A stretch of DNA of 64,000 nucleotides from positions 496,001 to 560,000 of the forward strand of contig NZ_CP048635.1 in NCBI RefSeq assembly GCF_010669145.1, read 5' to 3'. The DNA comes from Rhizobium oryzihabitans. GTDB taxonomy: Bacteria; Pseudomonadota; Alphaproteobacteria; Rhizobiales; Rhizobiaceae. Position 1 is the first letter of the stretch. The number at the start of each line of letters is the position of its first letter. A program made the translations under genes and the position numbers. Shown piece after piece: positions 10,417-19,238 of the stretch. The notes beneath the pieces are model-generated. The model ran no database searches. It had not been told where the DNA came from and saw only the letters and a program-made list of their open reading frames with translations.

Positions 10417-11769
10417 TCAGGCGCGTTCCCTTTGCAACTCCTTCGTCGCATGGATGTTTTCCGGCCGGGGCAGGCCGTAATGATCGCGCAGTGTATCGCC
10501 CTCGTAATCCTCGCGGAACAGTCCGCGCTGCTTGAGGATCGGCACGACCTCGTCGACGAAGATATCAAACCCGCCATTCAGCCAGGGCGGCATGATGTTG
10601 AAACCGTCGGCAGCACCTTCACGGAACCAGGTCTCTATCCAGTCCGCCACCTGTTCCGGCGTTCCCGAAATCACCTTGTGGCCACGCCCGCCCGCAAGTC
10701 GGTGCAGCAGTTGCCGGATCGTCGGATTTTCCCGGTCGATGACATCGAGAACCAGCTGATGGCGGCTGCTGTCCGCCTGCGCGCGTGTCGCTTCCACAGC
10801 CTCCTTCGGCAAGGGCTTGTCGAGATCGGCGGATGACAGATCAATACCGGTGATGCGCTGCAACTGCCCGAGCGAAAAGGCCGGCTGAATGAGATCGTTG
10901 AAAGAAGCCTCGAGCTTGCGCGCCTCCTCTTCGGTGGAGGCGATGAAGGGGCTGATGCCCGGCAGGATTTTCACATGGGCGGGATTGCGCCCCGTGGCCG
11001 CCACGCGCCTCTTGATGTCGGAATAAAAAGACCGCGCACTCTCCAGAGTTTGATGCGCGGTAAAGATTGCCTCGGCGTAACGGGCGGCAAAGCCACGCCC
11101 TTCCTCCGAAGAGCCGGCCTGCACATAGACCGGCCTGCCCTGCGGCGAGCGCGGCAGGTTGAGCGCACCCCGTACCCGGTAGAATTCGCCATCATGACTG
11201 GCAGGGTGAATGCGGTCCGTATCGGCAAAAAGACCGCTCTCCTTGTCGGCGACGATGGCATCGTCTTCCCAGCTGTCCCAGAGCTTCGTCACCACATCGA
11301 CAAATTCAGTCGCCTGACGGTAACGGTCGGCATGTGGCGGATGCTGCTGGAGATTGAAGTTTCCGGCCGCCGCATCGGCCGAGGTCGTCACGATGTTCCA
11401 GCCCACCCGGCCGCCGCTGATGTGGTCAACAGAAGCAAACAGCCGCGCGAGATTATATGGCTCGTAATAAGTAGTGGACGCCGTCGCAATGAAGCCGATC
11501 TTTTCGGTGACGGCCGCCAAGGCCGCCAGCATGGTGATCGGTTCCAGCCGGTGGCGGGCGGCATAGCGGATATTGGCATCCAGCACCGGCGCATCGGCAA
11601 AGAAAATGGCATCCAGCTTTGCCGCCTCGGCCTTGCGGGCGATATCCTGATAGAGCCTTATATCAGTGACGCGGAGAGGCTCCGACTCGGGGTGGCGCCA
11701 GGCTGCTTCATGATGTCCGCCCGGATAGATGAATGCATTGAGAACCAGCTTCTCGGATTTTCTGCTCAT
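10417..11769 (-). CDS. DszA/SnaA/NtaA-family FMN-dependent monooxygenase
   Basis: The 450-residue luciferase-like protein matches DszA (453 aa) in length and motifs: an N-terminal YPGGHHEAAWRHPES, the AVTEKIGFIATASTTYYEPY strand, SGGRVGWNIVTT, LPRSPQGRPVYVQAGSS, and a C-terminal REDYEGDTLRDHYGL. Enzymes of this family use FMNH2 and O2 to open sulfones, chelating amines or S-substituted N-acetylcysteines. It is the last gene of the minus-strand run from 20291 and converges on the LysR gene with a 16-bp gap. A flavin reductase partner is not in the window. Confidence 0.88.
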   Translation of the reverse strand: MSRKSEKLVLNAFIYPGGHHEAAWRHPESEPLRVTDIRLYQDIARKAEAAKLDAIFFADAPVLDANIRYAARHRLEPITMLAALAAVTEKIGFIATASTTYYEPYNLARLFASVDHISGGRVGWNIVTTSADAAAGNFNLQQHPPHADRYRQATEFVDVVTKLWDSWEDDAIVADKESGLFADTDRIHPASHDGEFYRVRGALNLPRSPQGRPVYVQAGSSEEGRGFAARYAEAIFTAHQTLESARSFYSDIKRRVAATGRNPAHVKILPGISPFIASTEEEARKLEASFNDLIQPAFSLGQLQRITGIDLSSADLDKPLPKEAVEATRAQADSSRHQLVLDVIDRENPTIRQLLHRLAGGRGHKVISGTPEQVADWIETWFREGAADGFNIMPPWLNGGFDIFVDEVVPILKQRGLFREDYEGDTLRDHYGLPRPENIHATKELQRERA

Positions 11770-11822
11770 GGCGATGAACCCTTTTTATCTCTGACACGGC
11801 TGCGAATGAAAGGTGAAGAGGC

Positions 11823-13418
11823 TCACGCCTCCTTCGTCACCCACGCTTTGGCGAGATTGCCGCTGAGACCCTCCGCCCCTGTCGCGTAATCCTTGATGCG
11901 GACGCTGCCGACGACCGGCTGGATGGGAGAAACGAGATTGATGACGGGAAGATCTTTGGCGACCACGGCCTGAAACTCCCTAAAGAAGGCCGCGCGCTTT
12001 TCGATATCCGGCTCCACCGCCGCCGCTTCCAGCAACCGGTCCACTTCCGGATTGGCGTAATGGCTGGCATTCGAGAACGGCAGGCCGATCTTGAAGTTCT
12101 TGCTCCAGTAGACGCGCTGCACGCCGGCCGTCGGATCGAAGGTATTGGAGAGGGATTCGACCGAAAGGTCCCAGGCGCGGTCGGTATAAACGACCTTCAC
12201 ATAGGTGCCGAAATCGAATTTCTGGATATCCGCCTCGATGCCGATCTTCGATAGCGCCTGTGCGATGAAATCCGAATAGGTCTGCGGATTGAACGGGTTG
12301 GTGGTGACCCGGAGCTTGAAGCGCTTGCCACCTTCCTTGCGGGGGAAGCCTGCCTCATCCAGCAGTTTTTCAGCCAGCGCTACGTCGAATTTGGCAAAGC
12401 CGATATCCGGATTGTGGAACTTCGCAAGGCCGGGGCTGATAGGCGTGGGCGATGGCACGGCATAACCGTAAAGCACGGTATCGATCAGCGCCGGAACGTC
12501 GATCGCGTGGGCGATGGCCTGCCTCACCTTCAGCTCTTTCAGATATTCGTTCTCAAGGTTGATGACGAGCTGGTTTTGCTGGCCGGCATAGGCATAGATG
12601 CGGTCATCCACCTTCAGCGTCGGGATGGATTTCAGCCGTTCCAGATCGGCAAGCGCCACCGGGTTCGGGCCAATGTCGCCCTCCCCGGTTTCCAGCGCCG
12701 CCGCGCGTGCGCCGGCATCGTTGATGAGGCGAATGATGACGCGGTCGAGATGAGGGCGTGGCGCGTCCCAGTAGTCGGCATTTTTTTCCAGAAGAATATG
12801 GCTGCCCGGCACCCATTCCTTCAGCACGAAAGGACCGCTGCCGATAATCTGGGCGGGCTTCGGATTATCGGTCGGCTTGAAGGTCTCAAAGATGTGCTTC
12901 GGCACGATTGGCGATTCAGACGAGGCGAGCGCGGTGATCAATCCCGGCGCCGGCCTGGAAAGCTTCACCTTCGCGACCAGCGGATCGGACGTATCGACGC
13001 TTTCAACATGCGAGAAAGTCGCCCGGCCGCGCGGATGGGCTTCCTTCAGCCGCAGGATCGAAAATTCCACATCCGCCGATGTCACCGGCTTGCCATCATG
13101 AAACTTCGCGTTCGGCTGCAGATGGAAGACATATTCCAGCCCGTCGGCGGAAACGCTCCATTCTTTGGCAAGGCTCGGCTTTGGCGAAAGCTCGTAGTCA
13201 TAGGTCAGAAGCCCGTCATAAATCTTCGAGCCGATGAACTGCGGACCGCCCGCGCTGGTATTGATCGCCACGAGCTGCGTCGGCTCGGGAAAATAGACGA
13301 TCTTGAGCGTACCGCCCGAAACTGGCTCTTCGGCAGCGGCGAAAGAACCGCCGGGAAGCGCCACGAAAGCGCCGGCGGCAAGTGCAATTTTATGAAACTG
13401 GCGTCTGGAAAAGGTCAT
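11823..13418 (-). CDS. ABC transporter family-5 substrate-binding protein (second of three)
   Basis: The 531-residue protein starts at 13418, where CGGAGACAG precedes the ATG; the frame extends to 13457 without a better site. The N-terminus (MTFSRRQFHKIALAAGAFVA) carries a Tat-type twin-arginine signal. The mature part is a standard SBP_bac_5 protein, close to the first paralogue across its length, for example in the GLLTYDYELSPKPSLAKEWS block. It lies 53 bp upstream of the DszA-like gene, which suggests the imported ligand is a precursor of that enzyme's substrate. The likely transporter is 3138-7027. Confidence 0.85.
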   Translation of the reverse strand: MTFSRRQFHKIALAAGAFVALPGGSFAAAEEPVSGGTLKIVYFPEPTQLVAINTSAGGPQFIGSKIYDGLLTYDYELSPKPSLAKEWSVSADGLEYVFHLQPNAKFHDGKPVTSADVEFSILRLKEAHPRGRATFSHVESVDTSDPLVAKVKLSRPAPGLITALASSESPIVPKHIFETFKPTDNPKPAQIIGSGPFVLKEWVPGSHILLEKNADYWDAPRPHLDRVIIRLINDAGARAAALETGEGDIGPNPVALADLERLKSIPTLKVDDRIYAYAGQQNQLVINLENEYLKELKVRQAIAHAIDVPALIDTVLYGYAVPSPTPISPGLAKFHNPDIGFAKFDVALAEKLLDEAGFPRKEGGKRFKLRVTTNPFNPQTYSDFIAQALSKIGIEADIQKFDFGTYVKVVYTDRAWDLSVESLSNTFDPTAGVQRVYWSKNFKIGLPFSNASHYANPEVDRLLEAAAVEPDIEKRAAFFREFQAVVAKDLPVINLVSPIQPVVGSVRIKDYATGAEGLSGNLAKAWVTKEA

Positions 13419-13458
13419 GTCTGTCTCCGAAAAAATCCGATGGGCGGGGTGCGGCAAC

Positions 13459-13797
13459 TCAGTGCAGCTGCGGGAACCCGTGGCGCTCGGCGAGGATTTG
13501 CAAAATTCGTTTGGTGTCCTGAATGAAGTGCGTGTCGCCCTTTACCGTGGCGTCAGCGGGCGCATCGCCGGCAAAGACGAACAGCGGCAACGACTGGTTT
13601 TCCTCACCCGCAGCGGCGATGACCGCCTCGCGCGGACGCTGAAAACCAACCCGGTGGATATCGATCCCGGCGGCTAAGTCCGGAAAGGCGGCAATCAGGC
13701 CTTCGATCTGGTTACAATGCGGGCAGACGAACCGGACACCGGGGTGCCTGGGGTCCTCAAAACCGGGGGCAATCAAAAAAAGCGTATCCTTGGCCAT
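13459..13797 (-). CDS. DUF3088 family protein, thioredoxin-like with CPHC motif
   Basis: From the ATG at 13797 the protein has 112 residues (MAKDTLFLIAPGFEDP...). It contains VCPHCNQIEGL, a thioredoxin-like CxxC, and the GEENQSLPLFVFAGD block typical of DUF3088. Earlier ATGs at 13827 and 13848 are possible, but family members start at the chosen site. No function is established; the fold suggests thiol-disulfide or glutathione-type chemistry, which suits an organosulfur locus. It is 40 bp upstream of the second binding-protein gene and separated from the upstream gene by a terminator and a repeat, so it probably opens a transcription unit. Confidence 0.7.
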   Translation of the reverse strand: MAKDTLFLIAPGFEDPRHPGVRFVCPHCNQIEGLIAAFPDLAAGIDIHRVGFQRPREAVIAAAGEENQSLPLFVFAGDAPADATVKGDTHFIQDTKRILQILAERHGFPQLH

Positions 13798-14042
13798 GGC
13801 ATCCATCATTTGCGGGTGAGATTTCATGAGCACATTGCAGGTGGTCAAAGCGTGGGTCCAGAAAGCAATTCTTGCTTTGAAACGAAGAATTCCTTCGCTC
13901 TAAATCTTTGATGAAACTGATTTTTTCAGGGTTTGGATAGCCGGCATCGCTGTTCTTGACGACCTGTTTCACGAGAAATGTTTTTTCCGAAAACGGGCTT
14001 GCCGCGCGAAGGCGACAAAACGGACGGAGGCCAGTTTCCGGC

Positions 14043-14071
14043 AATAAAAAACCCGGCGGAATGGCCGGGTT
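14043..14071 (-). terminator. Rho-independent terminator
   Basis: On the minus strand an AACCCGGC/GCCGGGTT stem (14050-14057 with 14064-14071) is followed by a T-rich tail (14043-14050). It is positioned to end transcription of the binding-protein gene at 14259-15847, before the DUF3088 gene. The stretch between it and 13798 holds two small tandem hairpins (13862-13878 and 13883-13897) and no ORF worth calling. Confidence 0.75.
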
Positions 14072-14094
14072 AATGTCGATGGTCGCAGACCTCT

Positions 14095-14232
14095 CTTCCG
14101 TCATGCCGGTCCCCGGAACAAGCCCGAGGATGACCCGGCATCCAGCCACGGTGCGTCTGCGCCGTGAAGGGACTCTTTCGCGATCAAGGACTTGATCGTG
14201 CTGGACCCCGGAACTGGTCCGGGGTGACGGAG
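14095..14232 (+). repeat. Rhizobial intergenic palindromic element, copy A
   Basis: This 138-bp element begins CTTCCGTCATGCCGG and ends near CCGGGGTGACGGAG. It is rich in internal palindromes, including a GATCAAGGACTTGATC hairpin. The same element occurs inverted at 27173-27292; copy A carries about 18 extra bases near its left end (GAACAAGCCCGAGGATGAC). Its layout resembles RIME-type mosaic elements of rhizobia. It lies outside coding DNA once the frameshift at 14420 is taken into account. Confidence 0.75.
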
Positions 14233-14258
14233 TGTGGAGGATGCCACTTTGCCAAAGC

Positions 14259-15847
14259 TCACTCACTTTTCCAGGCAGTCGACAAATCGCCATAGGCGAT
14301 ATCAATCGTGGTGACGAGCGACCGGAGGCTGGTGTTGCGCAGAATGACGGTCGGCAGGGCGACGATCGAGAAATTCGGCAATTCGTCCCCGGTGATTTTC
14401 TGGATGTCGTGGAACTGCCCGCCCGTTTCGTTTCATCCACTTCAATCGCGGCGGCACGGAAAAGATCGTCCACCCTGGGATTGTTGTAGTGGGCGGCGTT
14501 GACATAGGGCGCGGTTTTCTTGATGCCATCCGACCAGTAGAGGCGCTGCACGCCCGCCGTCGGATCAAACAGCCGGCTGATGCCGTTCACCGTGAGATCA
14601 AAACCACGCTCCGTATAGACGCGCTTGATGAAGGTGGCGAGATCGCCTTCCACGATATCCACCTTCACGCCGAGCTTGCCGAAGGACGAGCGCAGATATT
14701 CGGAGGTTTTGCGGAAGACGTCGGAGGGCAGAAAGGCCAGCCGCAGCGAAAAACGGGTGCCATCCGCGCCCTTCGGATACCCCGCTTTATCGAGCAGCTC
14801 GTTCGCCTTGGCCAGATCAAAGGGATAGGTGAAAGGCTTCTCGTCATTATAGGTGGTGAAGACCGCCGGAATGTTCGAACCGGCGGGTTTTGCCGTGCCA
14901 AAGAAGATGGCGTCATTGATGAAATTACGGTCAATGGCATGGGCCAGCGCGTGCCGGACCTCCTTTTTCGCGAGGATCGGGTTCTCCAGATTGAACTCGA
15001 ATATGGCGGCATTGTTGAGATAGGAGTCGGTATAGACTTCCACCGAAAGCTTGGGATTTTGCCGAAGGCGCTCCAGATCGCTGTAGGAAACATCGGCGGT
15101 GTAATCCGCCTCGCCCGTTTCCACCGAGATGGTGGTGGAGGCCGCATCGGCGACGAACCGCGCCACGAAGCCATCGAGATAGGGAAGATCGGCCTGCCAG
15201 TAGTTCGGGTTCTTCCTGAGCTTTACATAGCTACCGCGTTTCCATTCCTCGAACACGAAGGGGCCGGTGCCGACGGGCGCGTTGCCGTTCGGGCTTTCAT
15301 TGTAGTTTTCCAAAGCATAGGCATGGGCCGGCAGAATGGGCGTTTCGCCGCCGGTCAACGCCCGCAGAAGATAGGGCGCGGGTTTGGACAGCACCACCAC
15401 GGCCGTGAGCGGATCGGGCGTTTCGATATCGGAAACATTGGCGAAGGTGATGCGGCCGCGTGGGCCCACCTTCTTGAAGGCGAGCAGGGAAAATTTCACA
15501 TCCTGCGCGGTGAAATCCTTGCCATCATGCCATTTGACGCCCTTGCGCAGCTTGAAGGTGTAGCGCAGCCCGTCAGCGGAGGTTTCCCAGCTTTCGGCGA
15601 GAACCGGATGCGGCTTGAACTCGCTGTCGAAGCGCACCAGACCTTCAAGGATTTTGGTGGAAATGGCGCGCGTGCGCGTATTGGAATCGGAAAGCGGCAC
15701 AAGCGTCGTCGGCTCTCCGAGACCCGCAAGGGTAACAATACCGCCCTTTTTCGGGGTTTCCGCCGCCAGTATCGGCAGGGATGGCAGCAGCATGGCCGCA
15801 CCTAGCGCAGCACTCAAAAGCAATGTCTTACGTCGTGTAATATCCAT
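14259..15847 (-). pseudogene. ABC transporter family-5 substrate-binding protein (third of three), frameshifted near its 3' end
   Basis: The open frame from 15847 matches the two paralogues up to ...EVDETKRAG and then turns into low-complexity sequence running through terminator and repeat DNA to 13757, clearly not protein. In a second frame the expected ending continues (QFHDIQKITGDELPNFSIVA ... STAWKSE) to a TGA at 14259. Adding one G in the GGGCGGG at 14418-14424 rejoins them to a normal 529-residue protein. The N-terminus has a Tat-like signal (MDITRRKTLLLSAALGAAML). As written, the last 55 or so residues are lost. It lies downstream of the M20 deacylase gene. Confidence 0.8.
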
Positions 15848-15882
15848 GGATGTTTCCTCTTGCAGGCTTGTTTTTAAAATTT

Positions 15883-17082
15883 TCAGGCAGGCTTCAGCCG
15901 GGTTTCGACCAGCCGGGCAAACAAGGTGGCACCGACCGGCAAGATTGCATCGTCGACAATGAAACCGGGATTATGGGCTGGCACGGTGCCGGAATGACCG
16001 AGGGTGAAAAACGCACCGGGCGCATGTTTCAGGAGATCGGCGAAATCCTCGCTACCCATAAAGCGGCCAGGCTCGGTGGAAACGCGCTCGTCTCCGAGAA
16101 CCTCGCGCGCCACTCCGGCAACGATCTCCACCGATGCTTCATCATTGGTCAAAACCGAGAATATATCGCGAATATCCACCTCGGCGGAGAGCCCATAAGC
16201 GGCGGCAATGTGATCGGAAATCGTGCGGATTCGGCCCCTTATGGTCTCGCGTACGCTGTCGGAGAAGGCCCGCACCGTGCCCGCAATCGAGGCCGTTTCG
16301 GGAATGACATTATAGGCCGATCCCGCCTCGATGCGGGTGATCGACAGGACAGCGGGATCGGTCGGCGGCACATTGCGGCTGACGATGGTCTGTAAGGCCT
16401 GAATGAGTTCTCCCGTTGCCGGCACCGGATCACGCGAGACATCCGGGTGGGCGGCGTGGGCACCCCTGCCCTTCAGCCGGATATCGAAGAAATCGGCGCC
16501 TGCCAGAATGGTGCCGGGCGAGACCTTCAGATGGTTCGGTGCTGCATGGGAGGAATTGTGCAACCCGTAAATCTCATCGACGGGGAAATCCTTGAACAAC
16601 CCATCGGCGATCATGGCGCGTGCGCCACCCAGACCTTCCTCGGCGGGCTGGAAAATGAAGATCACCGTGCCGGCAAAATCACGGGTTTCCGCCAGATAGC
16701 GGGCAGTGCCGAGCAATATGGTGGTGTGCACATCATGCCCGCAACCGTGGAACTTGCCGGGATAGACCGATGCATAGGGCAGCCCGGTTTCTTCCGGCAT
16801 CGGCAGGGCATCCATATCGGCCCTCAGCCCGATGGAACGGTTGCCCGCGTGCCGACCGTGCAGCACGCCGACCACGCCGGTCTTGCCATATCCGCGATGC
16901 ACCTCGATGCCCCAGGAGGCGAGTTTTTCAGCAACGATACCGGAGGTGCGCACTTCCTCGAAACCGATTTCCGGATGTTGGTGAATATCATGGCGGATGG
17001 AGACGAGTTCGGGAACATAGGTCCCGATCCGGTCGAGGATTTTCGGCGCGGGCGTTTTGACGGGATCGACGGCAATATTCAC
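15883..17082 (-). CDS. M20 family amidohydrolase (hippurate hydrolase/N-acyl amino acid deacylase type)
   Basis: This 399-residue metal hydrolase has the M20D pattern: HQHPEIGFEE, GLRADMDALPMPEE, GCGHDVHTTILLG and IFQPAEEGLGG, then the dimerisation domain and a C-terminal MGSEDFADLLKHAPG. Such enzymes remove acyl groups from N-acyl amino acids in the cytoplasm. B. subtilis YxeP, a relative, works with an SnaA-type monooxygenase to recover cysteine from S-substituted N-acetylcysteine. The same pairing here, with DszA/SnaA-like genes and uptake genes, suggests a similar job, though the substrate is not shown by the sequence. Confidence 0.85.
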   Translation of the reverse strand: MNIAVDPVKTPAPKILDRIGTYVPELVSIRHDIHQHPEIGFEEVRTSGIVAEKLASWGIEVHRGYGKTGVVGVLHGRHAGNRSIGLRADMDALPMPEETGLPYASVYPGKFHGCGHDVHTTILLGTARYLAETRDFAGTVIFIFQPAEEGLGGARAMIADGLFKDFPVDEIYGLHNSSHAAPNHLKVSPGTILAGADFFDIRLKGRGAHAAHPDVSRDPVPATGELIQALQTIVSRNVPPTDPAVLSITRIEAGSAYNVIPETASIAGTVRAFSDSVRETIRGRIRTISDHIAAAYGLSAEVDIRDIFSVLTNDEASVEIVAGVAREVLGDERVSTEPGRFMGSEDFADLLKHAPGAFFTLGHSGTVPAHNPGFIVDDAILPVGATLFARLVETRLKPA

Positions 17083-17175
17083 GGTATCTCCTCAGGGCAA
17101 AAAATATCGTTCTCGCAATCTCGGCGATTGCGAAGTGCTAAGCTTCGGAACTGGAAAGCTGAGGCGGGAGAGGCG

Positions 17176-18345
17176 TCAGAGCCTCAGGCCAGCTTCCTTC
17201 ATCAAGGGCAGAATGCGCTCAGCGAAATATTCGAGGTCTTCGCGGAAATCGTAGAAATTCAGCTGCACGCCATCGATGCCGGCCTTTTTCAGGCCAACAA
17301 GCTGCTCGACCACCTGCTCCGGCGAGCCGATGATTTCGATATTGCCACCGAGATTGCGCCCCTGCTTGTGACGCGCATCGCCGCGGCCGCGCCAGGCATG
17401 GGCGTCGCTGTCGTAATTGTTGGTCGCAAAGGCACGGGTGCCGGACTGCGGTTTTCCGGCCTCAATGGCGTCGGCATAGGCGATCGCCTCCCTTTCCGTG
17501 TCACGGCTGACGATGATCGGGTTGATGAGCATCTTCACCTGCCGGCCATAGGCCTTGGCGCGGTTCTTGATGGTGGCGATATGATCGGGAAGCGTTTCCA
17601 GCGCGCTGTCGATATGCGCGCCGCCGGGCGAGGTAACGAAAACCAGATCGGAATGGCGGGCGGCGAAATCAATACCGGCCGGTGAACCGGTCGCCGTCAC
17701 CAGCGGCGGGCGGCCAAAGGCGGGCTTCGGCGTTATCCAGCCACTGTTGATGGCCCAGGGGTTCAACTTGCCCTCATAGGAGAAGTTCTCGGTTTCTCCC
17801 CACAGGCGGTGAAGCACATCGAACAATTCGCCCGCCATATCGTAGCGCTTGTCATGGTCGATCCGCTGCCAGCCGAACATTTCATGCTCGACGGCGCGGT
17901 GGCCCGTGACGATGTTGATGCCCCAGCGTCCCTTGGCGATATGATCCAGCGTCGCGCCATATTTTGCGAGATGAAGCGGGTGCAGGGGACCGTAAAGCAC
18001 ATGGATGGTGGAGATCAGCAGAATGCTCTTCGTGACCGCCGCCATGGCGCCCAGCGCAATGAAACTGTCGAGCGAGGATTCGCCATCATATCCGCCCTTG
18101 GGCAGCCATTGCGTGCGGCTGAAGGCGATTTCGAAACCAAGCTCTTCCGCCCGCTTCACCAGTTCCGCATTGTAATCGAAGGTCCAGCTATTGCTGGTCG
18201 GCAGGCTGGAGAAATTGATATCCTGCAGATTGAGGAACAGTCCCAGCATCAGCGGCTGTTTTACCGCGCGGCTGAGCGGGCTGTCTTCGAAATCAGTTGG
18301 GCCTTTCAGCTCGGGACCTTCAGGCAAAGGAACAGTCAGCGCCAT
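17176..18345 (-). CDS. SfnG/SsuD-like FMN-dependent monooxygenase
   Basis: The 389-residue luciferase-like protein follows the SfnG/SsuD pattern: N-terminal GLFLNLQDINFSSLP, ISTIHVLYGPLHPLHLAKYG, GRWGINIVTGHRAVEHEMFG, and the C-terminal LEYFAERILPLMKEAG typical of dimethylsulfone and alkanesulfonate monooxygenases. These use FMNH2 to cleave or oxidise C-S bonds. The start overlaps the end of the reductase-like gene by 10 bp, indicating one operon running from 20291. An exact substrate cannot be given. Confidence 0.8.
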   Translation of the reverse strand: MALTVPLPEGPELKGPTDFEDSPLSRAVKQPLMLGLFLNLQDINFSSLPTSNSWTFDYNAELVKRAEELGFEIAFSRTQWLPKGGYDGESSLDSFIALGAMAAVTKSILLISTIHVLYGPLHPLHLAKYGATLDHIAKGRWGINIVTGHRAVEHEMFGWQRIDHDKRYDMAGELFDVLHRLWGETENFSYEGKLNPWAINSGWITPKPAFGRPPLVTATGSPAGIDFAARHSDLVFVTSPGGAHIDSALETLPDHIATIKNRAKAYGRQVKMLINPIIVSRDTEREAIAYADAIEAGKPQSGTRAFATNNYDSDAHAWRGRGDARHKQGRNLGGNIEIIGSPEQVVEQLVGLKKAGIDGVQLNFYDFREDLEYFAERILPLMKEAGLRL

Positions 18346-19231
18346 GTCTTTTCTCCCTCGGAATGATCGCCCTGCGGGGTGGTCGCTGCTAGCCGGGCAC
18401 GCAGATAGTCTTCCACGCTGCGGGGCAACCGGCCGGTGATCTGGTGGACGGTATCGTTGACGGAGGCCGCGAGGCCTTCGCGGATGAGTTGGCCGAATTC
18501 CCCAATCGCCTTCTGTTCGAACACACCGATATGCGGTGGAAATGCTGTGCCGGAATTATGCGATATCCCGACGGGGCGATGAAGGATACGAGCCGCGATG
18601 CGGGCGATTTCCAGCGCCGTCAAGGCTTCGCCACCCGTCAGCACGAAGGCGCCGGAAACAGGCACGCTCGCGGTCAGGGCGTGAACCGCCACATCGGCTA
18701 TATCGTCGGCATCGATGAAGGAAACGGCCGCATCGCCGAAACGGGCGGGAACATCTTCCCCTTGCGTAGTGCTGCGACGACAGGTTCCAGCGCCACCTGC
18801 ATCCAGGCATTCGGCCGCAGCACCGCATGCGCAATGCCGCTCCCGGTCAGGTGTTTTTCCACCTCGGCATGGGCCGCACCCGAGATGGAGCGTGCCGCAT
18901 TGGCGATGGTCCAGTCGGAGCCGGAGATTTTCACGATCCGCGATACGCCGGCGGAGAGAGCGGCATCGATGACCGCATTCTGGTCCGCCGCCAGCGTTTC
19001 ACCGATTGGGGAAAGCAGGAACACCGTGCCTATTCCGCGTGAGGCCTCTTTCAGACTGGTCGGATCGGAAAAGTTTCCCTCCGCGATATCCACCCTGTCG
19101 CCCCAGAGTTTGAGCGCATCCTCACGCCGGCGGGTCAGCACCCGAACCTTCGCCTCTTTCTGCAAAAGACGGGTGACGACGCGTTGGCCGAGCTTACCGG
19201 TTGCACCCGTTACAAGAATGGTTGCCGTCAT
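18336..19231 (-). pseudogene. NmrA/QorB-like NAD(P)-binding reductase with a single-base frameshift
   Basis: The first frame (19231-18698) encodes a Rossmann start (TILVTGATGKLGQRVV) and reads to KGKMFPP. A second frame then continues the expected sequence (ARFGDAAVSFIDADDIADVA, VHALTASVPVSGAFVLTGGE) to a TGA at 18336. One missing C in the run at 18743-18749 explains the break; repaired, the protein has 298 residues, normal for NmrA/QOR2-type reductases. Its neighbours are the DszB-like and SfnG-like genes with gaps or overlaps under 11 bp. Such a protein could reduce quinones or act as a redox sensor. Confidence 0.78.
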
Positions 19232-19238
19232 GACGCCC

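Noticed and set aside
13757..14258. C-terminal 167 codons of the long frame 13757-15847
   Set aside because: The stretch crosses a terminator and a palindromic repeat, and the true C-terminus is found in another frame; this is read-through after a frameshift.
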